NCBI RefSeq assembly: GCF_028287845.1
Contig: NZ_JAQBOW010000104.1
Span: 1 to 46,344 of the forward strand
Source of the DNA: Mucilaginibacter sp.
GTDB lineage: Bacteria > Bacteroidota > Bacteroidia > Sphingobacteriales > Sphingobacteriaceae
Length of the DNA stretch: 46,344 nucleotides
Reading direction: 5' to 3'
Below, one piece after another: positions 33,883 through 41,622 of the stretch. The number at the start of each line of letters is the position of its first letter. The stretch's first letter is position 1. Both the position numbers and the translations under genes were made by a program. Under the pieces are notes generated by a model. It saw nothing but the letters and a program-made list of their open reading frames with translations. It was not told where the DNA came from and searched no databases.

Positions 33883-34143
33883 ATGAAAAGCATCTTAGTA
33901 ATGATCGTCATAATAGTTATAGCGATTACCACGACATTTGCCCAACAAAGGCAATATCAAAATCAGGACAGGAACAGCCGCACCACCCAGCAAAACCGAA
34001 CCAACCAGGCAAACCGTAATAATTCTAATAACAATAGCAATTATAACAAAAGCAGCAGGTACGGCAATTCGCATAGTACCCAAAGCCACCGCTCGCATAA
34101 AAGTGTACATCGTTACCATTCAGACGAGCAAAGAAGGTATTAA
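33883..34143 (+). CDS. Small secreted basic Asn/Gln/Arg-rich protein
   Basis: An 86-residue protein with a signal peptide (MKSILVMIVIIVIAITTTFA, then QQRQ) followed by about 65 residues made almost only of Gln, Asn, Arg, Ser, Thr, His and Tyr, for example QNRTNQANRNNSNNNSNYNK and HRYHSDEQRRY. It has no predicted fold. No family was recognised. Own terminator at 34173-34208 and a leader of more than 100 bases suggest an independent transcript. The signal peptide and clean start support a real gene despite the low complexity. Confidence 0.65.
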   Translation: MKSILVMIVIIVIAITTTFAQQRQYQNQDRNSRTTQQNRTNQANRNNSNNNSNYNKSSRYGNSHSTQSHRSHKSVHRYHSDEQRRY

Positions 34144-34172
34144 AATAGCAATAAGCAGTTTACTAGTATAGT

Positions 34173-34208
34173 AAAGCCCTTTCCGGATACCGGGGGGCTT
34201 TGTTTTTT
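34173..34208 (+). terminator. Terminator after the small secreted protein gene
   Basis: AAAGCCC pairs with GGGGCTTT, with an inner TCCGG/CCGG pairing, and is followed by GTTTTTT. It starts 30 bases after the stop codon. Confidence 0.8.
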
Positions 34209-34260
34209 AGAGATTGGTAATTAGAGATTACCCTCGCGGAGGCTCACCAAGGCTGCAATA

Positions 34261-34296
34261 TCTTGTAGTTTATTTTACAAGACAGACAAGACAGTA
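34261..34296. repeat. Half copy of the 33655 palindrome
   Basis: TCTTGTAGTTTATTTTACAA and the following GACAGACAAGACAGT closely match 33678-33714, differing at a few bases and breaking off before the GTACGAGACAGT end. It lies about 600 bases from the complete copy and upstream of the radical SAM gene. Confidence 0.7.
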
Positions 34297-34353
34297 AAAA
34301 GTGATTGCCACACTACACAATTAGGTGGCGGGAGAGATATCTGCATAATTCCC

Positions 34354-34361
34354 TATCTTTG
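34354..34361 (+). promoter_or_regulatory. -7 box abutting the radical SAM gene start
   Basis: TATCTTTG matches TAnnTTTG and ends 7 bases before the ATG at 34369. The transcript would have almost no leader, as at the carotenoid desaturase gene (14341). Confidence 0.48.
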
Positions 34362-34368
34362 CCTCACA

Positions 34369-35319
34369 ATGCAATTAACAAACACATCAGCAGCTATTTG
34401 GGAGAAGGGTTATAACAACTATGGGCCGTGGCTCAAGGAGAAGTACCCCGGGCACCGTGTGTTTAAGGTTATTGTTGATGGTAATTTTACCTGCCCCAAC
34501 CGCGATGGCAGCAAGGGCTATGGCGGCTGCACGTATTGCAATGTAGATTCGTTTACACCATCGGTTAGTCGTAACGCCTCTACCATACGCCAGCAGGTAA
34601 TGGAGGGTATGGAGCGTGCGCGCAAGGGCAACAAGGCCGATAAGTTTATTATTTACTTTCAGCCCAATACCAATACCTACGCCCCCGTGCATTACCTTAA
34701 AGCACTGTATGACGAAGCGCTGAGCTATTGCACCGAAGATATTGTGGGCCTGAGCGTAGGCACCCGCCCCGATTGTATCGACGCCGAAAAAATAGCCTTG
34801 CTGGAAAGCTATACCGATAGGTTTGACGTGGACCTGGAAATGGGTATGGAAAGCATTTACAACGAAACGCTGGACCAAATAAACCGCGGCTGTAGTCACG
34901 ACGACCTGCTTAATGCACTTAAACTGGTAGAGAACAGCAAGCTGGATATTTGTGTGCATACCATCTTCGGTTTCCCCTGGGAAACTAAGGAAATGATGCT
35001 AAAGTATGCTGCCGAGATAAACCGCCATCCGCAGATAAAATTTGTAAAGTTTCATCACCTGCATATTGTGGAGGGTTCTGTTATGGGTGTTAAATACAAA
35101 CGCGAGCCTTTTAAACTTTTCGGCCTTGATGAGTATGCCGAGTTTTTATGCGAGCTGCTACCTCTTGTTAGGCCGGATGTGGTGATACAACGCCTCTTCG
35201 GCCTAAGCGACCTGGACCTGCTGATAGCACCCAACTGGGGCCTAAAAAAATCAGAGATACAATACTACATCGATCAGAAGATTTTGAATAGGGGCGTGGT
35301 GCAGGGGAGTGCGCTTTAA
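34369..35319 (+). CDS. TIGR01212 family radical SAM protein (YhcC-like)
   Basis: A 316-residue radical SAM enzyme of the TIGR01212/YhcC family. The cluster cysteines are spaced in the family-specific way, CPNRDGSKGYGGCTYC, instead of the usual CxxxCxxC. Further family segments are GYNNYGPWLKEKYPGHRVFK at the start, GLSVGTRPDCI and IQRLFGLSDLDLLIAPNWG near the end. The substrate of this widespread family is not firmly known, and an Elp3-like C-terminal part suggests RNA-related chemistry. It is preceded by an unusually close -7 box. Confidence 0.93.
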   Translation: MQLTNTSAAIWEKGYNNYGPWLKEKYPGHRVFKVIVDGNFTCPNRDGSKGYGGCTYCNVDSFTPSVSRNASTIRQQVMEGMERARKGNKADKFIIYFQPNTNTYAPVHYLKALYDEALSYCTEDIVGLSVGTRPDCIDAEKIALLESYTDRFDVDLEMGMESIYNETLDQINRGCSHDDLLNALKLVENSKLDICVHTIFGFPWETKEMMLKYAAEINRHPQIKFVKFHHLHIVEGSVMGVKYKREPFKLFGLDEYAEFLCELLPLVRPDVVIQRLFGLSDLDLLIAPNWGLKKSEIQYYIDQKILNRGVVQGSAL

Positions 35320-35327
35320 GCAGCATT

Positions 35328-35368
35328 AAGAGTCTGCCCCCTCCTACAGGGTGAGATTTAGCGGGGGC
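35328..35368. repeat. Degenerate CCCTC-type palindrome
   Basis: GCCCCC at 35336-35341 and GGGGGC at 35363-35368 pair, with GTGAGATTTAGC in between, resembling the right arm of the 2501-2675 element (GAGATTTAGAGGGG). It is a probable decayed member of that family, lying after the radical SAM gene. Confidence 0.45.
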
Positions 35369-35422
35369 TTTGCACTTATAAAGTATAAACAAGTATTTTA
35401 GGGGAATAAATCAGAGCGCCTT

Positions 35423-36673
35423 TTGTCACAAAAAAAATTACTAAACTATATTCCGGCATTAACCGGGGTGCGCGCGCTGGCGGCATACCTTGTTTTTATA
35501 TCGCACTATTGTTATGTTTTTAACGATGTTTTCCCTCACCTAATGCAACGTTTTTTAGGTGAGTTTCACATTGGGGTATCTGTATTCTTTGTACTGTCGG
35601 GGTTTTTAATAACTTTTAGGTACTATAATAATTTTCATTTAACTACCAATTGGTTTAGGCAATACCTTAAAAACCGTGTAGCACGCATATACCCCATGTA
35701 TGCCCTGCTTACCATTTGCGCGTTTGTTTACTATTTTATTACTAAAGACCAAAGCATAACCCAGGGTTACCAAAACCCAACATGGTTAATGGTGCTGAAT
35801 ATTACGTTTATGCGCGGGTTCTTTTATAGGTTTTGGAATACCGGCATAGCCCAGGGATGGTCGCTTACGGTTGAAGAATGCTTTTACTTTTCGGCACCTG
35901 TTATATTCCTTATCGCCAAAAAATACAGTAAATTTTATATACAGCCGTTGGTACTAACCGCCTTTGCTATAGTAATGGTGCTGATTTTTAGCCATGTGGA
36001 TTGGTATGGCTTTTTCGGGAACTTCCCGTTTGTTATGCTGTTTACCTTTTTTGGGCGCTGTTTTGAGTTTTTTGTAGGCGTGCAATTAGCGCGAATTGTT
36101 TTGCACCAGGGCTTTGCCCGCACCAACAAAATAGTGTACACCTATTTAGGTTTTATGCTGATGTTTCTTTGCGTGCTGGCGATGGCTTTTCAGCCGATAC
36201 CTAACGGCTGGGCAGCCGGAGTTGAAAGCCCTACGGGTATAATTATTAATAATTACTTTTTGTGTATTGCGGTGGCGCTTTTTTTTTATGGGATATTGAC
36301 CGAGGCCACCGTTTTAAAGAAGGTGCTAGCTACTCCGTTTATTGAGCTGCTGGGCAAAAGTTCGTATATATTTTACTTGATACATTTGGGCTGGATGTAC
36401 AACCTGATACATACTGCAACCGATTGGTTAAATGATGGGGTATTTGCCTTATATGATAAATGGGGCGTTACATGGCACTCGCCTTTTGAATATGATAAAT
36501 TAAACCTGCTGTATGCATTCATCATACTTAATGCCATATCGGTTTTATTGTTTAAAACAATTGAAGAACCGCTAAATCATTACGTTCGTAAATCAAATTT
36601 CCTGATTAAGAATAAACCGGGTAACCCGGATAATGAATCGAACGCGAATAAAGTAGGTATGGCTATAAAATGA
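35423..36673 (+). CDS. Membrane acyltransferase (OafA/YrhL, acyltransferase-3 family)
   Basis: A 416-residue integral membrane acyltransferase with about ten hydrophobic segments. The family start NYIPALTGVRALAAYLVFISHY carries the catalytic His, and FHIGVSVFFVLSGFLITFRY and the segment NRVARIYPMY follow. These enzymes acetylate or acylate cell-surface polysaccharides. No ATG precedes the conserved N-terminus, so a TTG at 35423 was taken as the start, which is the least certain point. It is not in an obvious operon. Confidence 0.85.
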   Translation: MSQKKLLNYIPALTGVRALAAYLVFISHYCYVFNDVFPHLMQRFLGEFHIGVSVFFVLSGFLITFRYYNNFHLTTNWFRQYLKNRVARIYPMYALLTICAFVYYFITKDQSITQGYQNPTWLMVLNITFMRGFFYRFWNTGIAQGWSLTVEECFYFSAPVIFLIAKKYSKFYIQPLVLTAFAIVMVLIFSHVDWYGFFGNFPFVMLFTFFGRCFEFFVGVQLARIVLHQGFARTNKIVYTYLGFMLMFLCVLAMAFQPIPNGWAAGVESPTGIIINNYFLCIAVALFFYGILTEATVLKKVLATPFIELLGKSSYIFYLIHLGWMYNLIHTATDWLNDGVFALYDKWGVTWHSPFEYDKLNLLYAFIILNAISVLLFKTIEEPLNHYVRKSNFLIKNKPGNPDNESNANKVGMAIK

Positions 36674-36712
36674 AAAAGCTCATGAAACGAGCTGATAAAT
36701 TTATTAAACCGG

Positions 36713-37186
36713 CTATTGCACAATTTTATTAGCACAATAAGAGCTGGCAAAAGCCTCTGGTTTGGCTTTAAATACAAAGCCCATACTTAATATATAACCC
36801 ATAGCCTCGTGCAATGCAGCGTTTGATTTAAACATGGGGTTGGTATTAATATCGGCATGCACTTCCAGGCTAACATCATACAGATCAAGCAGGTCGCAAA
36901 GCTTGTAGGCTATATCTATAGATTTTTGCACCTCGGTAAGCATCCGTTCTTTAATGCTCATTTTTTGCGAGGTGCGCTCCTGGTGAATAAACATAAACCC
37001 CCCTCTTGCTTCGCGCAAAAACACAATTACAGTAGCAAAATCAGTTACATTTCCCTTAACCTGCGAATCTGTTCCAATACAAACTTTAAGCTTATTGCCC
37101 AGCAGGCTTTCTCTTTCAATTGCTTTTTCTACTTCTTCAATAATTGGCGATTGAATGATCTCGCCGCTAAACTTTCTCCAGGTCAT
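36713..37186 (-). CDS. YkuK-like RNase H-fold protein (DUF458)
   Basis: A 157-residue protein of the YkuK/DUF458 family, predicted to have an RNase H-like fold. The strand with the conserved acid is VCIGTDSQVKG, followed by DFATVIVFLR, the helix with ERMLTEVQKSIDIAYKL and the segment EVHADINTNPMFKSN. The ATG at 37186 is preferred to a GTG at 37222. The gene is convergent with the acyltransferase gene. Its biochemical role is not established. Confidence 0.82.
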   Translation of the reverse strand: MTWRKFSGEIIQSPIIEEVEKAIERESLLGNKLKVCIGTDSQVKGNVTDFATVIVFLREARGGFMFIHQERTSQKMSIKERMLTEVQKSIDIAYKLCDLLDLYDVSLEVHADINTNPMFKSNAALHEAMGYILSMGFVFKAKPEAFASSYCANKIVQ

Positions 37187-37600
37187 AAAGTTGTTTTTTG
37201 AGTAGTCCGTTAATGCATACACTAAAGATAAATCATAAGCTTACATATAAACGTAAAGTGTGTGTGGTTTATTTGTTAACATTTAATTATATATCAACAG
37301 GTTAACAACAGAATGAGGTAAGATTAAGTTTGCTGCCTTTTAAATTTTTTATTAAAAATCATAAAAAATCAAATCCATATCAGACGCAGACTTTTTATTA
37401 AAAAGAGCGCCTCGTTGGCCGTATTGGAGAAAATATGCTGTCAATAGCTAATAAACGCCGTAAAACAAGCCGAATTTGTTCGCGATGCCCGCGACAGTAA
37501 AGCCCACGCAGGCTATAGCGCTATAGGTTTATATGTGCCGGGATATATAAGAAGATAATAGAATCTGTTAGCAAGGCCGGTATAGCCCGGCGCGGTTTAA
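37187..37600. other. AT-rich intergenic region with a possible gene remnant
   Basis: These 414 bases hold no intact gene. Bases 37240-37380 are very AT-rich. At 37512-37525 lies a perfect palindrome, CTATAGCGCTATAG. A short open stretch at 37457-37558 reads like the C-terminal tail of a protein and is listed separately. Confidence 0.5.
37457..37558 (+). pseudogene. Possible gene remnant, 33-residue C-terminal tail
   Basis: After a TAG stop at 37445-37447 the frame reads LIN, then a protein-like stretch beginning AVKQAEFVRDARDSKAHAGY and ending GLYVPGYIRR before TAA. A neighbouring frame just upstream reads RLVGRIGENMLSIANK, so the two pieces could be parts of one gene split by a frameshift. 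No family was recognised and no start codon is present. This is weak evidence for a decayed gene. Confidence 0.25.
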
Positions 37601-38047
37601 TTAAGCAGTAGCTACCAACTTACTCAAACTCCGGTATACATATTCGTTATAAATATGTCTGCGGGCAAATCTACCCGGCGAATCGGCATTGATCAGCTTT
37701 ATATAAACAGCTTTGGGTACATCAAAATACTCGTAAGCACTGCCATCTAAAAAAGTTATTTTAAGTACCTGCGATTTAAATTCAAAATCGGCAATATTAG
37801 AAGTGGTAGTGGTAGCTGTGTATTCAGCTAACGACTGATTTCTTGTTTCGGGTGCAATGCTTACTAAAAAATGGTAAGCTTCAATAATGGTTTTACTTTT
37901 TTCTTCAGCGTCTGATTTTTCATTGTCATCCTGAAACTTATCCGGGTGCCAAACTTTCATCAAACCTCTGTAAACAGATTTTAATTCATGCAACTCGGCA
38001 GCTTCCGTAACTTCTAAAAGTTTCCTGTAATCAACAATTTTTTTCAT
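37601..38047 (-). CDS. J-domain protein with C-terminal KTSC domain
   Basis: A 148-residue protein joining two small domains. Residues 5-65 form a J domain with the Hsp70-stimulating HPD at residues 34-36 (MKVWHPDKF). Residues about 90-143 match the KTSC domain: LKITFLDGSAYEYFDVPKAV followed by LINADSPGRFARRHI. The KTSC domain has been associated with RNA- or lysyl-tRNA-synthetase-related proteins, with no firm function. The protein could direct DnaK to a specific client. It is monocistronic. Confidence 0.85.
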   Translation of the reverse strand: MKKIVDYRKLLEVTEAAELHELKSVYRGLMKVWHPDKFQDDNEKSDAEEKSKTIIEAYHFLVSIAPETRNQSLAEYTATTTTSNIADFEFKSQVLKITFLDGSAYEYFDVPKAVYIKLINADSPGRFARRHIYNEYVYRSLSKLVATA

Positions 38048-38231
38048 AGCGTTATTTGTAATTTATTGTCGTTGAAGCAGAAAGCAATGAAATAGTTAAC
38101 GCTTTATTCAAGAAAATAATTTCGCGAAGGTACAGAATCTTTTGATTTGATAAAAGATTGTATTGCCCGAACTATGATTGTTTAGGATTTAAAGATTAGT
38201 TCGATTATAAATTTATGGTTCAGACAAATAT

Positions 38232-38684
38232 TTACGCTGTTACAGTAAGTGTATTCCCGCTAATTACTACGGTATATTTTTGCAATGCAGCAAGCGCCGG
38301 GCCCTGTATAACAGATCCGTTTGTGCTAAACTCGCTGCCATGCAGCGGGCAAATAAATAAACCCTGGCCGCTATTATAATTTATAGAGGCACCTTCATGC
38401 GTACATCTTACCTGTACGGCTGTAAAAGAGCCGACTGCATTACCCGCGGCAATTCTTACCAATATTATGCCATTTGATATTTTTGAATCGCCAATAGCAG
38501 TAAGTGAGGTGCTCAAATCTGTACTAAATGTAGTACCTGACCCTGTTGCCGGAGGAATTGGCGCAGTACCCGCCGATGCCGGTGTAGCATCATTACCTTT
38601 ACCGCCACATGCTACCAGACTGCAACCCATACATACTGCCAGTGCGCCTATTCCCAATTTCGATAAAAATTCTTCGCGTTCCAT
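38232..38684 (-). CDS. Rieske 2Fe-2S lipoprotein
   Basis: A 150-residue lipoprotein with a signal and lipobox SLVAC (Cys 26), a Pro/Thr/Ser/Gly-rich linker and a Rieske domain. Both cluster motifs are intact: CTH (C94, H96) and CPLHGSEF (C112, H115). It should carry a 2Fe-2S cluster and transfer electrons in the periplasm. The ATG at 38684 was chosen over a longer frame that runs into the previous gene. It is the last gene of the ECF sigma operon, 64 bases after the DUF5777 gene. Redox partners are not visible in the window. Confidence 0.9.
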   Translation of the reverse strand: MEREEFLSKLGIGALAVCMGCSLVACGGKGNDATPASAGTAPIPPATGSGTTFSTDLSTSLTAIGDSKISNGIILVRIAAGNAVGSFTAVQVRCTHEGASINYNSGQGLFICPLHGSEFSTNGSVIQGPALAALQKYTVVISGNTLTVTA

Positions 38685-38748
38685 ATCTTGTGTTTTGGTT
38701 AAGCAAAACAGACTTACGAAGCTTCGTAAAATCTTATATTGTATATAA

Positions 38749-39681
38749 CTAATATTTTTTCTCTTCTTTTTTAGCCCTCGGGTTAAAATCAAACATTCTT
38801 GATATGGTAAAACCTATGCGGTATTGCCCCTTTGAAAACCGTTGCTGCGAATTGCTAAGCATGTTCATCTCTGCAACAGAATTTGCATTGGTAATATTTA
38901 CAGTAAACACGTGGCCGCCGGTTTCTACCTCGTAGCCAAAACCCATTGGGTCCTGAAACGTATCTGTATTGTTTCTAAAAGCAGAGAAAGGGTGCGCGTA
39001 ATCAAATATTACACCCGAGTGATTGGTTAGCTTAATGCGCGCCGAAGCCTGCATTGCAAAAAAGCTCTGCTCATTACCCGGTAATATTGGAAAAGGTGTG
39101 TTATCACGCACATAAGTTGGTGCTACCTGTAAAGCAAAGCCCGGCGAAAATTTACGGGCAAATATGGCTTGCATTAAATGAGAAAGCCTGCTGCTAAAAG
39201 TTGGGAACGCACCATAAGGCTTTGCTCCGATTTCGCCAACCAGGGTTATGGCAATAGGCGAGCTGCCATTAGTTGTTTGATGCAATACCGCCCATTTTAA
39301 TTCCAGCTGTACTAATTGCCCAATAGTGCTCCTGCCCAGGTCAACATTAAAATTATCACTAACGCCGTATTCAAAGCCGAAGAAAACATCATTAACCCGG
39401 TCAATACCAAAAGCGGTTTGCGGGCCGCCATTACTGCCCGCAATATCACCAAACCGGTGTATTACCTCAAAGTTTAAATTATTCCTTTTTACCATTTCGG
39501 TAGTTTGTGATAACACTAACCTGGTTGATTTAAATATGGCCACAGGTACGGGTTTTTCATCAACCCCCATTAAATTCATTAAAGAATCTGCTGCCGAATT
39601 CCCTTTTTTAGTATCCGTTTGCTGTGCCTTAACATTCAGGCTTAATGCTATAATAGCTAATAGTGCGATGTGCTTTTTCAT
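38749..39681 (-). CDS. DUF5777 family outer-membrane beta-barrel protein
   Basis: A 310-residue protein with a signal peptide (HIALLAIIALSLNVKAQQ) and a barrel-like run of amphipathic strands, matching DUF5777. Recognisable segments are RLVLSQTTEMVKRNNLNFEV, HRFGDIAG, FGFEYGVSDNFNVDLGRS and the final QYRIGFTISRMFDFNPR. DUF5777 proteins are found in Bacteroidota beside YceI and Rieske-type genes, but the function is unknown. It lies 28 bases after the YceI gene in the ECF sigma operon. Confidence 0.85.
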   Translation of the reverse strand: MKKHIALLAIIALSLNVKAQQTDTKKGNSAADSLMNLMGVDEKPVPVAIFKSTRLVLSQTTEMVKRNNLNFEVIHRFGDIAGSNGGPQTAFGIDRVNDVFFGFEYGVSDNFNVDLGRSTIGQLVQLELKWAVLHQTTNGSSPIAITLVGEIGAKPYGAFPTFSSRLSHLMQAIFARKFSPGFALQVAPTYVRDNTPFPILPGNEQSFFAMQASARIKLTNHSGVIFDYAHPFSAFRNNTDTFQDPMGFGYEVETGGHVFTVNITNANSVAEMNMLSNSQQRFSKGQYRIGFTISRMFDFNPRAKKEEKKY

Positions 39682-39709
39682 GTTGGGATGATTTAGTGTA
39701 TGATTAATT

Positions 39710-40252
39710 CTATTTAACTGCTGTATATGTAGCAGAAACGTTCATTTTAATACTCTCTGCAATGTTGTGAAATACTAATCGCGGTATTGTAATATGGTGA
39801 TCGACACATTTTACCATAAACTCTGAGGTTAGCGTTAACACGCCATTATTTACGGTAAGCGTGCCCGGGATAGTGCGGGTTTGCTTAACATTATGTACAT
39901 CCAACTCGCCTACTGCGGTTACCGGGTAAGTACCATCTTTAGTAAGATCAGGATGCTCTTGGATTTTGCCTTTAAAAGTAGCGCGTGGGTATTTATCGCT
40001 TTCTAAATAGTCGCTGTTAAAATGTTCCTGCATTAACGCCTTTGGAAACTTGAATGTGGTTATAGCCACGCCAAATACCAAATCGCCCGTGGCCGGGTTA
40101 TAAACCGATGTTCCGGAGGATGTTTTGGCTGCTATATCTTCAATTGGCGCGGTAGAAAACAAGCTTATCTGTGCGTTTTTACAAGCATAGAGAGTCCCGC
40201 CTGCCTGGAAAATGCTCATCCAGGCAAGTAAAATAATACTGATATGTTTCAT
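39710..40252 (-). CDS. YceI family protein
   Basis: A 180-residue exported protein with a signal peptide (ISIILLAWMSIFQAGGTLYA). The lipocalin-like YceI pattern is present but divergent: ISLFSTAPIEDIAAKT, then TTFKFPKALMQEHFNSDYLE, then YPRATFKGKI and the late TSEFMVKCVDHHITIPRLV. YceI proteins bind long isoprenoids such as polyprenols or quinones. It starts 2 bases after the anti-sigma-like gene stop, so the two are translationally close. With a Rieske protein in the same operon, a quinone or isoprenoid electron role is plausible (inference). Confidence 0.87.
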   Translation of the reverse strand: MKHISIILLAWMSIFQAGGTLYACKNAQISLFSTAPIEDIAAKTSSGTSVYNPATGDLVFGVAITTFKFPKALMQEHFNSDYLESDKYPRATFKGKIQEHPDLTKDGTYPVTAVGELDVHNVKQTRTIPGTLTVNNGVLTLTSEFMVKCVDHHITIPRLVFHNIAESIKMNVSATYTAVK

Positions 40253-40254
40253 GT

Positions 40255-41619
40255 TTACTTAGGTTTTGTTAATGAATTTATGTTCCAATTTAGCCCCACG
40301 GCTAAACCTGCTGTTTCTACCTTGACCTGACTGTACCCTATATTTGACAGTGGCACTTTTAAATAAGGCTGTAAACTTATTCCAACCTTTGAATTAATTT
40401 GACGTTGATAAGTTGCCTCCAAATTCATGATGCTAAACAAATACTTGCCGCGTGTTTTAACAGCATAATAAGATGGCCCGTACAGGGTAGCTGTATTGCC
40501 ATAATCATACGTATAGCTTTCATGCATCATGATATATGATGATAAACCCGTGCCCACCGTTATTTTGTTACGATGATTATTATATACCTGGTAGCCAATA
40601 TTAATAGGTATATCTAATACCCGGCAATCAGCCGATACATATTCGGGCGCGTTTTTAAACTGATAGGTGGTATGATAATCTGCAAACGGTAGGGTGTATG
40701 GTTTAAAAGAATAATTTACTCCAGTAGTGATTGTAAACTTCTTAACCAGTTCTGCCGAGAACAATAATCCGTAATTATACCCCTTATTAGTATTTTGCAA
40801 TGAGCCAATACCATTCATTTCTGACGATGCCAGCACACTCAAAGCAAACTGAGGGCGAAATGATGGTTCTGTTTTCTTAATTCCGGTCTTGCCGGATTTT
40901 GTTTGTACCGAAGTATTGGGCATTGCAGGTACAATATTAATTGAAGCGATGGCCGGTTTACCCAAAGTATTTGAGGATGTAATACCCGGCACTTCACCAA
41001 CTGCGGTTAACGCCGCATAATCTCTTGTATTGGAAACCGGGTTATCATCGTTGCCAATTTTTCCGACAGCATTGCCATTATTTTGCAGATTAAGCGGCCG
41101 CGCATTGTGCGATGATTTATTATTGCCATTATGCCTGGCCACGCTATAGTTATTATTTGCTATATACTCTTGTTGTGCCTTTTTCTGGTGCGGCTGCTCT
41201 ACCAATCCGTTTCCTGGTTTAGTGATTGTATTTGTTGTGCCCGGCTGTGCGGTCAATTTCTCCCCTGTGTTTTCTGCCGATTGTTTTGCCGCTACTATTT
41301 GTTGCTGCGCCTTTTGTGTTGGAGTAACAGTTACTGCCGGTTGCTGTATTATTTGTTGTGTTTTATTAACCGCTACCTGTTGTTGTACTTTTTGCACATG
41401 GGTTGTAACCTGCGGTTTAAACATTAACCAGCCAAATAATATCAATATAGCTGCTGCAACGCTGCTTAAAATAGGTAACCAGAAAACTTTTTCCGACTTT
41501 TTATTCTTATCAAGTATCTGCTCAAATGCATCCCAATCATCTTCCCGATACGCGGCTTCATCAACCGGGTCTGCGAGGCTATGCTTGAAAATTTTATCTA
41601 TATCCTGCTCTTTTTTCAT
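40255..41619 (-). CDS. Anti-sigma-like membrane protein with barrel-like C-terminal domain
   Basis: A 454-residue protein next to an ECF sigma gene. Residues 1-44 are a charged cytoplasmic segment (DEAAYREDDWDAFEQILDKN), residues 45-67 one membrane helix (VFWLPILSSVAAAILILFGW), residues 68-255 a Gln/Asn/Thr-rich linker, and residues 256-454 a set of strands like an outer-membrane beta-barrel (FRPQFALSVLASSEM, LEATYQRQINSKVGISLQPY). This suggests a single chain that joins inner-membrane sigma control to an outer-membrane sensor domain. It starts 3 bases after the sigma gene. The anti-sigma role is inferred from position and layout, since no zinc anti-sigma motif is seen. Confidence 0.75.
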   Translation of the reverse strand: MKKEQDIDKIFKHSLADPVDEAAYREDDWDAFEQILDKNKKSEKVFWLPILSSVAAAILILFGWLMFKPQVTTHVQKVQQQVAVNKTQQIIQQPAVTVTPTQKAQQQIVAAKQSAENTGEKLTAQPGTTNTITKPGNGLVEQPHQKKAQQEYIANNNYSVARHNGNNKSSHNARPLNLQNNGNAVGKIGNDDNPVSNTRDYAALTAVGEVPGITSSNTLGKPAIASINIVPAMPNTSVQTKSGKTGIKKTEPSFRPQFALSVLASSEMNGIGSLQNTNKGYNYGLLFSAELVKKFTITTGVNYSFKPYTLPFADYHTTYQFKNAPEYVSADCRVLDIPINIGYQVYNNHRNKITVGTGLSSYIMMHESYTYDYGNTATLYGPSYYAVKTRGKYLFSIMNLEATYQRQINSKVGISLQPYLKVPLSNIGYSQVKVETAGLAVGLNWNINSLTKPK

Positions 41620-41622
41620 TAC

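Noticed and set aside
34387..34959. 190-residue reading frame on the minus strand inside the radical SAM gene
   Set aside because: It overlaps a gene with clear catalytic motifs on the plus strand and has the Val/Ala-rich composition of an antisense shadow.
37435..37500. Short frame MLSIANKRRKTSRICSRC with a CxxC motif
   Set aside because: Only 21 residues, with no ribosome-binding signal, in a region better explained as a decayed gene or non-coding DNA.
37512..37525. CTATAGCGCTATAG perfect palindrome
   Set aside because: Short, lies inside the possible gene remnant and has no second copy seen in the window, so no function is claimed.
40255..41619. Possible FecR-type anti-sigma factor
   Set aside because: No FecR domain pattern was seen, and there is no TonB receptor with a signalling domain next to it.
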